9,599 nucleotides of DNA from Solirubrobacterales bacterium (GTDB lineage: Bacteria > Actinomycetota > Thermoleophilia > Solirubrobacterales > Solirubrobacteraceae): NCBI GenBank assembly GCA_025964065.1, contig JAOPZO010000006.1, forward strand, positions 1 through 9,599. The letters run 5' to 3'. The notes beneath the pieces were generated by a model. The model was not told the origin of the DNA. It made no database searches and saw nothing but the letters and a program-made list of their open reading frames with translations. Position numbers and translations under genes: made by a program. How positions within the stretch are numbered: the stretch's first letter is position 1; each line of letters starts with the position of its first letter. Below, piece after piece: positions 6,193 to 9,599 of the stretch.

Positions 6193-7851
6193 TCAGGCGC
6201 CTGCCTCGAGCGCGCGGCGCGCGCGCCGTTCCGCGGCGAGGTCCCGCGGGGCCGCGGTCTTGCGGTAGAGCGTCGCGCGGACGCCCCGCGGGAGGCGCCG
6301 GTTGCCGAAGCGCGGCTGCACGCCGATGCGGACGAGGCTCGGGTTGCGATCGGCCTGGCGCTGCCACTGCGCGGAGCGCTTGCGCACGAGCGCGGTCCAG
6401 GGCGCGCCCCAGCTCGCGGTCCGGATGATCGGGTTCACGAGCACGAGCGTCTGCCCCGGGCGCAGCGAGGAGACGTAGGAGGCGAGGACCCGCGAGGGCT
6501 TCGCGTCCTCGAGCCGGTCGAGCGCGTTGCGCCAGTCGAAGATGAGCGGGTCCCGCACGAGCGAGATCGAGTCCGCGAACCGCAGCCCCTCCGGCAGGTA
6601 GTAGTGGAGCACCGGGGTCTGCTCGGGGTGCACGGAGACGACGAGGTCGCCGGGGTACACATCGGCCTTGATCTTCGCGGCGACGAGCCGCACGTTGCTC
6701 TTGCCCTCGAGCTCCCCCGTCCGCGGGTCCCACCACAGCGCGCAGATGATCGCGAGCGTGATGAGCCCGAGCCGCCCGGCGTTCGCGAGCCCGACGCCCG
6801 CCAGGAGCAGCGCGGGGCCGACGAAGACGGCGAAGTAGCGGCCGGTGAACGCGGGCGTGACCTGCGAGGCGGTCCAGGCGACGGCGAGCCCGGCGACCGG
6901 CAGGACCACGAGCGTCCAGATCGCGGTGGTGCGCGCGCGGTCCTCGGCGCTCGCGGCCGGCGCATGCTGCGCCTTGACGACGGTGGCGAGCCCGGCGCCC
7001 CCGGTCAGGGCGAGCGCGAGCGGCACCTCCTTGCCGCCGAGGATGTTCGTGATCGGGCCGAAGATCGAGCCGAGCGTCGGCTTCTCCGACCACGGGGCGC
7101 CGGTCTCCGCGGCCTGCGCGGCGAGCGACGGCAGCCAGGGCGCGTAGAGCAGCCCGACGGCGCCGAAGCCGATCACGGCGTCCTTCAGGAACGCGCGCCG
7201 GTCGTCCGTGGCCAGGAACGCCGGGACGAGCGCGACCACGGTCCCCACGCCGAGGAACAGGCCCCAGTTGTGGGTGTAGACGAGCGCCGCGAGGCTGAGC
7301 GAGAAGAGCGGCAGGAACGCGCGGCGGCGGAAGACGAACACGCGCACGAGCGCCGCGGCGACGACGAGCGCCAGCAGCGACACGAGCGCGTACATGCGCG
7401 TCTCCTGCGCGTAGTACGTGAGGAACGGGTTCATCGTCGCGAGGATCGCCGCGAAGACGCCCGCGCGCCGCCCGAACGTGCCCGCGCCGGCCCAGTAGGC
7501 GACGGGGATCGAGAGCAGCGCGAAGCCGAGCGACAGGACGTGGGTCGTCGCCTGCCCGTCCCCGAAGACCGACATCCAGACGTGCAGGACGAGGTAGTAG
7601 AGCGGCGGGGAGCCGTCGAGCCGCAGCACGCCCGGGATGTCGAGGAAGCCGTGGGAGGCGATGCCGACGGAGAGCCCCTCGTCGATCCAGAACGGCGCGT
7701 GGAGCGCCGTGGTGCGCAGCCAGCCCGAGAACAGCAGCAGCGCGCCCAGCCCGAGCACCAGGCGCGCGGTGAGCGGCACGGCCCGCAGGGCGGGAAGCGC
7801 CCGGAGGCGCGGGAGGCGCAGGCCGCCGCGCGGGTACGCGGGGGCGCTCAC
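6193..7851 (-). CDS. GT-C membrane glycosyltransferase, family 39-like
   Basis: Probable polytopic enzyme (552 residues) that moves a sugar from a polyprenyl-phosphate carrier to an acceptor on the outer face of the membrane. After membrane segment 1 (about 28-46) the first outer loop holds APFWIDEGLS with the acidic pair D57/E58, the usual catalytic place in GT-C enzymes. DGSPPLYYLVLHVW (79-92) and YAQETRMYAL (147-156) are typical of the PMT_2/GT39 group. About ten further membrane segments run to about 375, including GRYFAVFVGP (337-346). A soluble C-terminal part (about 380-552) ends in a basic helix. The GTG at 7851 overlaps the previous gene's TGA as GTGA. The frame stays open far upstream, but that extension is Arg/Pro-rich and lies over the preceding gene, so it is not used. 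Donor and acceptor are unknown. Confidence 0.86.
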   Translation of the reverse strand: MSAPAYPRGGLRLPRLRALPALRAVPLTARLVLGLGALLLFSGWLRTTALHAPFWIDEGLSVGIASHGFLDIPGVLRLDGSPPLYYLVLHVWMSVFGDGQATTHVLSLGFALLSIPVAYWAGAGTFGRRAGVFAAILATMNPFLTYYAQETRMYALVSLLALVVAAALVRVFVFRRRAFLPLFSLSLAALVYTHNWGLFLGVGTVVALVPAFLATDDRRAFLKDAVIGFGAVGLLYAPWLPSLAAQAAETGAPWSEKPTLGSIFGPITNILGGKEVPLALALTGGAGLATVVKAQHAPAASAEDRARTTAIWTLVVLPVAGLAVAWTASQVTPAFTGRYFAVFVGPALLLAGVGLANAGRLGLITLAIICALWWDPRTGELEGKSNVRLVAAKIKADVYPGDLVVSVHPEQTPVLHYYLPEGLRFADSISLVRDPLIFDWRNALDRLEDAKPSRVLASYVSSLRPGQTLVLVNPIIRTASWGAPWTALVRKRSAQWQRQADRNPSLVRIGVQPRFGNRRLPRGVRATLYRKTAAPRDLAAERRARRALEAGA

Positions 7852-9206
7852 CCGCACAGCCCCAGGACGCGCCAGTTGCCGTTCGTCGCGAGCGTCTCGA
7901 AGGGGGAGCCGGCGACGGGGCGCAGCGGCGGCACCGGGTTCGAGCCCGGGACGGTCGCGACCCGGAAGACGACGCCGGGCCGGGACGGGACGAGCCCGAC
8001 GCGGTTGGCGTGCACGTCGAGCTGCCAGGCGACGGCGGGCACGAGGAACGCGCCGGTGCTCACGGGGCCGCACGCGAGGATCCGCCCGGGGCCTCCGGCG
8101 TCCGCGACGGAGCGCGCGAGGTCGTCCTGCAGGCGGCCCTGGTAGGCGAGGTTGTCGAGCATCCGGCCCGTCCCGCCCCAGTCGGGCACGGAGAAGGCCA
8201 CCGCGACGAGCGCTGCGAGCACGAGCACCCCGCGGGCCGGGAGGCGCCGGAGCTCCTGCGCGAGCAGCCCGACGCCGACGCAGGCGACGACCACGCCGAG
8301 CACCACGGGCATCACGAGGTAGCGCTGGTTCCCCGAGAAGCCGTTCGAGGTCATGTACGCCACGACGCCGAGCCAGACGACCGCCATCCCGGCGAGGAGG
8401 GCGATGGCCCGCACCGGGGTGCCGCGGCCGCGGCGCAGCACGAGGACGGCGAGGAGGGCGAGGACGCCGAGCACGACCGGCAGGGACAGCATGTCCCCCG
8501 CGTCCTTCACGACCTCGAGCGCCGGGTTGTCCGCGAAGGCCGGGGAGTTCGGGTTGGGTTGCTGCGCCCGGTCCGACGCGCGGTTCAGGTTGCCGGAGCC
8601 CCAGAGCTCGGGGCCGAGCCACAGGACGGGCAGCGACAGGAAGCCGAGGGCGACGAGCTTCAGCGCGTCCCGCTCCCGCCAGACGAGCCAGAGGCCGTAG
8701 AGCCCGAAGAACGGCCACGCCTCGGGCCGCAGGAGCGCGGCGGCGAGGCCCAGCGCGAACGCCTGCCGGGTGCGCCCGGCGAGGTGCCGGTCGATGGCAC
8801 CGAGGACGGCGGCGGCCATCAAGCCCTCGGAATTGCCGAGCGCGGCGTTCTTGAAGTACCAGGGGGCGAGGATCAGCGCGCCGAGGGCCGCGGCGCCCGC
8901 GACGGGCCCACCCAGCCGGCGGGCGACCCGGTAGGCGAAGGCGATCCCGAGCAGCCCGCCCGCGCGGGCCACGACGAGCCACAGCGACGGCGCGGCGTCG
9001 CCGAACAGCGCGAACGGGACGGTGAAGAGCGCCGGGAGCGGCTTCCAGGACGGCCCGTCGGTCGTGACGAGGTCGAGCTGGGCGATCTCGCGGCCCCAGA
9101 TGATCCAGGCCCACGGATCGTACGTCGGCGTGCTCGGCAGGAGCAGGCTCAGCGCCGCAAGCGCCAGGCAGGCGCCGACGACGAGCAGCAGCGAGCGGTC
9201 CCGCAC
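7848..9206 (-). CDS. Polytopic membrane protein, putative GT-C glycosyltransferase
   Basis: A 452-residue protein with about ten hydrophobic segments, first in the minus-strand operon. Segment 1 (about 5-23) is followed by an outer loop with TYDPWAWIIWGREI (28-41) and GPSWKPLP (51-58). D30 sits where GT-C enzymes keep their catalytic acid, and E40 may help. NAALGNSEGL (120-129), LLRPEAWPF (158-166) and QRYLVMP (294-300) also fit the superfamily; RY...P recurs in the downstream partner. The C-terminal part (about 345-452) looks soluble and extracytoplasmic. It is less typical than its neighbour, so a transport or polymerase-like role in glycan assembly cannot be excluded. GTG at 9206 is the first usual start in this frame; it has no ribosome binding site and directly precedes the first membrane segment. 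It overlaps the next gene by four bases. Confidence 0.75.
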   Translation of the reverse strand: MRDRSLLLVVGACLALAALSLLLPSTPTYDPWAWIIWGREIAQLDLVTTDGPSWKPLPALFTVPFALFGDAAPSLWLVVARAGGLLGIAFAYRVARRLGGPVAGAAALGALILAPWYFKNAALGNSEGLMAAAVLGAIDRHLAGRTRQAFALGLAAALLRPEAWPFFGLYGLWLVWRERDALKLVALGFLSLPVLWLGPELWGSGNLNRASDRAQQPNPNSPAFADNPALEVVKDAGDMLSLPVVLGVLALLAVLVLRRGRGTPVRAIALLAGMAVVWLGVVAYMTSNGFSGNQRYLVMPVVLGVVVACVGVGLLAQELRRLPARGVLVLAALVAVAFSVPDWGGTGRMLDNLAYQGRLQDDLARSVADAGGPGRILACGPVSTGAFLVPAVAWQLDVHANRVGLVPSRPGVVFRVATVPGSNPVPPLRPVAGSPFETLATNGNWRVLGLCG

Positions 9207-9261
9207 GGGAACGGGGACGGCGTCGAGCGGGCGGGGTTCGAGCAGGGTGGCGACGCCGACG

Positions 9262-9289
9262 ACGGTACCCCTCCCAGCCCTCGCGCCAA
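9262..9289 (-). promoter_or_regulatory. Putative promoter of the minus-strand operon
   Basis: On the minus strand TTGGCG (9289-9284) and TACCGT (9267-9262) are 16 bp apart, a fair -35/-10 pair for an actinobacterial housekeeping sigma factor. The transcript would start near 9255, giving a leader of about 50 bases before the GTG at 9206. The TetR-type palindrome at 9293-9313 lies four bases upstream of the -35. Confidence 0.45.
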
Positions 9290-9292
9290 CCG

Positions 9293-9313
9293 TGAACCGT
9301 GATTCACTGTTCA
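9293..9313. promoter_or_regulatory. 21-bp near-perfect palindrome, probable TetR operator
   Basis: The site has arms TGAAC and GTTCA, inner arms GTGA and TCAC, a central T, and one mismatched position in each half: 9 of 10 base pairs match. It is AT-rich beside its surroundings, ends four bases before the ATG of the TetR gene and flanks the promoter of the divergent operon. TetR proteins commonly bind such palindromes at their own divergent promoters, so self-repression plus control of the operon is likely. Confidence 0.68.
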
Positions 9314-9316
9314 GTC

Positions 9317-9599
9317 ATGTCGACCCGCGACGACCGCCGTGCCGCCGCCCGTGAGGGGATCCTGGCCGCCGCGCACCGCCAGGTGGCCGAGGGCGGATGC
9401 GCCTCGGCGTCCGTCGCGGCGGTCGCGGGCCGCGCCGGCGTCGCGGCGGGCTCGCTGTACCGCCACTTCCCGAGCCGGGCCGACCTCCTCGCCGAGGTGG
9501 TCGGGAGCGCGCTCCGCGCCGAGCACCTGCAGCTCGCGGACGCCGCGCGCGAGGCCGGGACGCCGCGGGCGGCGCTGAGCGCATGGGTGCGCGTCGCGA
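9317..9599 (+). CDS. TetR-family transcriptional regulator, 3' end outside window
   Basis: Ninety-four codons are visible before the window ends, with no stop. Residues about 12-58 form the TetR DNA-binding domain: GILAAAHRQVAEGG (helix 1), then VAAVAGRAGVAAGSLYRHF (33-51, the helix-turn-helix) and PSRADLLAEVV (helix 4). VAAGSLYRHFPSRADLL is close to the family signature (usually VSxGTLYxHFxSKxxLL). The following residues begin the ligand-binding domain, which is mostly missing, so no ligand can be guessed. The ATG at 9317 has no Shine-Dalgarno sequence and may be read from a leaderless transcript. The gene is divergent from the glycosyltransferase operon with a 110-base gap containing the 21-bp palindrome. 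It probably represses itself and perhaps that operon. Confidence 0.9.
   Translation, partial: MSTRDDRRAAAREGILAAAHRQVAEGGCASASVAAVAGRAGVAAGSLYRHFPSRADLLAEVVGSALRAEHLQLADAAREAGTPRAALSAWVRVA

Noticed and set aside
6142..8145. 667-codon plus-strand frame antisense to the glycosyltransferase-like genes
   Set aside because: Arg/Glu/Asp/Ala low-complexity product; the minus strand encodes regular membrane segments.
7852..9114. Upstream extension of the family-39-like gene in its own frame
   Set aside because: The frame is open, but the extra 421 residues are Arg/Pro/Ala-rich and overlap the neighbouring membrane-protein gene. The GTG at 7851 in the GTGA overlap is the natural start.
9297..9316. 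Promoter -10 element for the TetR gene
   Set aside because: Only weak candidates such as TTCACT (9303-9308) are present, without a -35. A promoter must be near, but I cannot place it.
9339..9578. Short plus-strand frame over the TetR region
   Set aside because: Arg/Pro-rich product in a different frame from the clear TetR domain that starts at 9317.

Overview
The window is very GC-rich (about three quarters G+C), with G/C strongly favoured at third codon positions, GTG and TTG starts, and several starts with little or no leader. The proteins look actinobacterial. The acyltransferase plus SRPBCC pair, and the promoter string TACGCTCG set just before start codons, most resemble Thermoleophilia (Solirubrobacter/Conexibacter-like). 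That placement rests on recall of the families, not on a search. No rRNA, tRNA, CRISPR array, insertion sequence or phage gene was seen, so this looks like an ordinary chromosomal segment, densely coded and without any gene-free stretch over about 110 bases.

Layout, left to right. (1) Bases 2-1380, plus strand: the 3' part of a lysophospholipid-acyltransferase-like gene, coupled by a TGATG overlap to a small SRPBCC (START-like) protein. (2) Bases 1390-3588, plus strand: a perfect 20-bp palindrome, a -10-like TACGCT just before a GTG start, then an OmpR-type response regulator followed with no gap by its sensor histidine kinase, which starts at TTG. (3) Bases 3605-4537, plus strand: a second TACGCT element six bases before an ATG, then a proline-iminopeptidase-like alpha/beta hydrolase. 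(4) Bases 4550-4575: a perfect 11-bp hairpin between two converging genes, probably a terminator serving both strands. (5) Bases 9206 down to 4598, minus strand: two polytopic GT-C-type membrane glycosyltransferase-like proteins with a GTGA overlap, then after a 71-base gap a flavoprotein resembling UDP-galactopyranose mutase. (6) Bases 9317-9599, plus strand: the 5' part of a divergent TetR regulator. A 21-bp near-perfect palindrome lies between it and the minus-strand operon.

How they may work together. The minus-strand genes form a plausible envelope-glycan module: the flavoprotein could interconvert or oxidise a nucleotide sugar, and the two membrane proteins could move sugars from lipid carriers onto acceptors outside the cell. 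The TetR palindrome sits where it could control both its own gene and this operon. The 71-base gap before the flavoprotein holds three 7-bp direct repeats at exact 10-bp spacing, a pattern like the sites of OmpR/PhoB-type regulators, and such a regulator is encoded in the window. The acyltransferase and SRPBCC pair probably concerns membrane lipid.

No complete new defence or mobile system is evident. The points most worth a second look are the UGM-like enzyme next to two GT-C proteins, the phased repeats, the divergent TetR operator and the repeated leaderless-type promoter.
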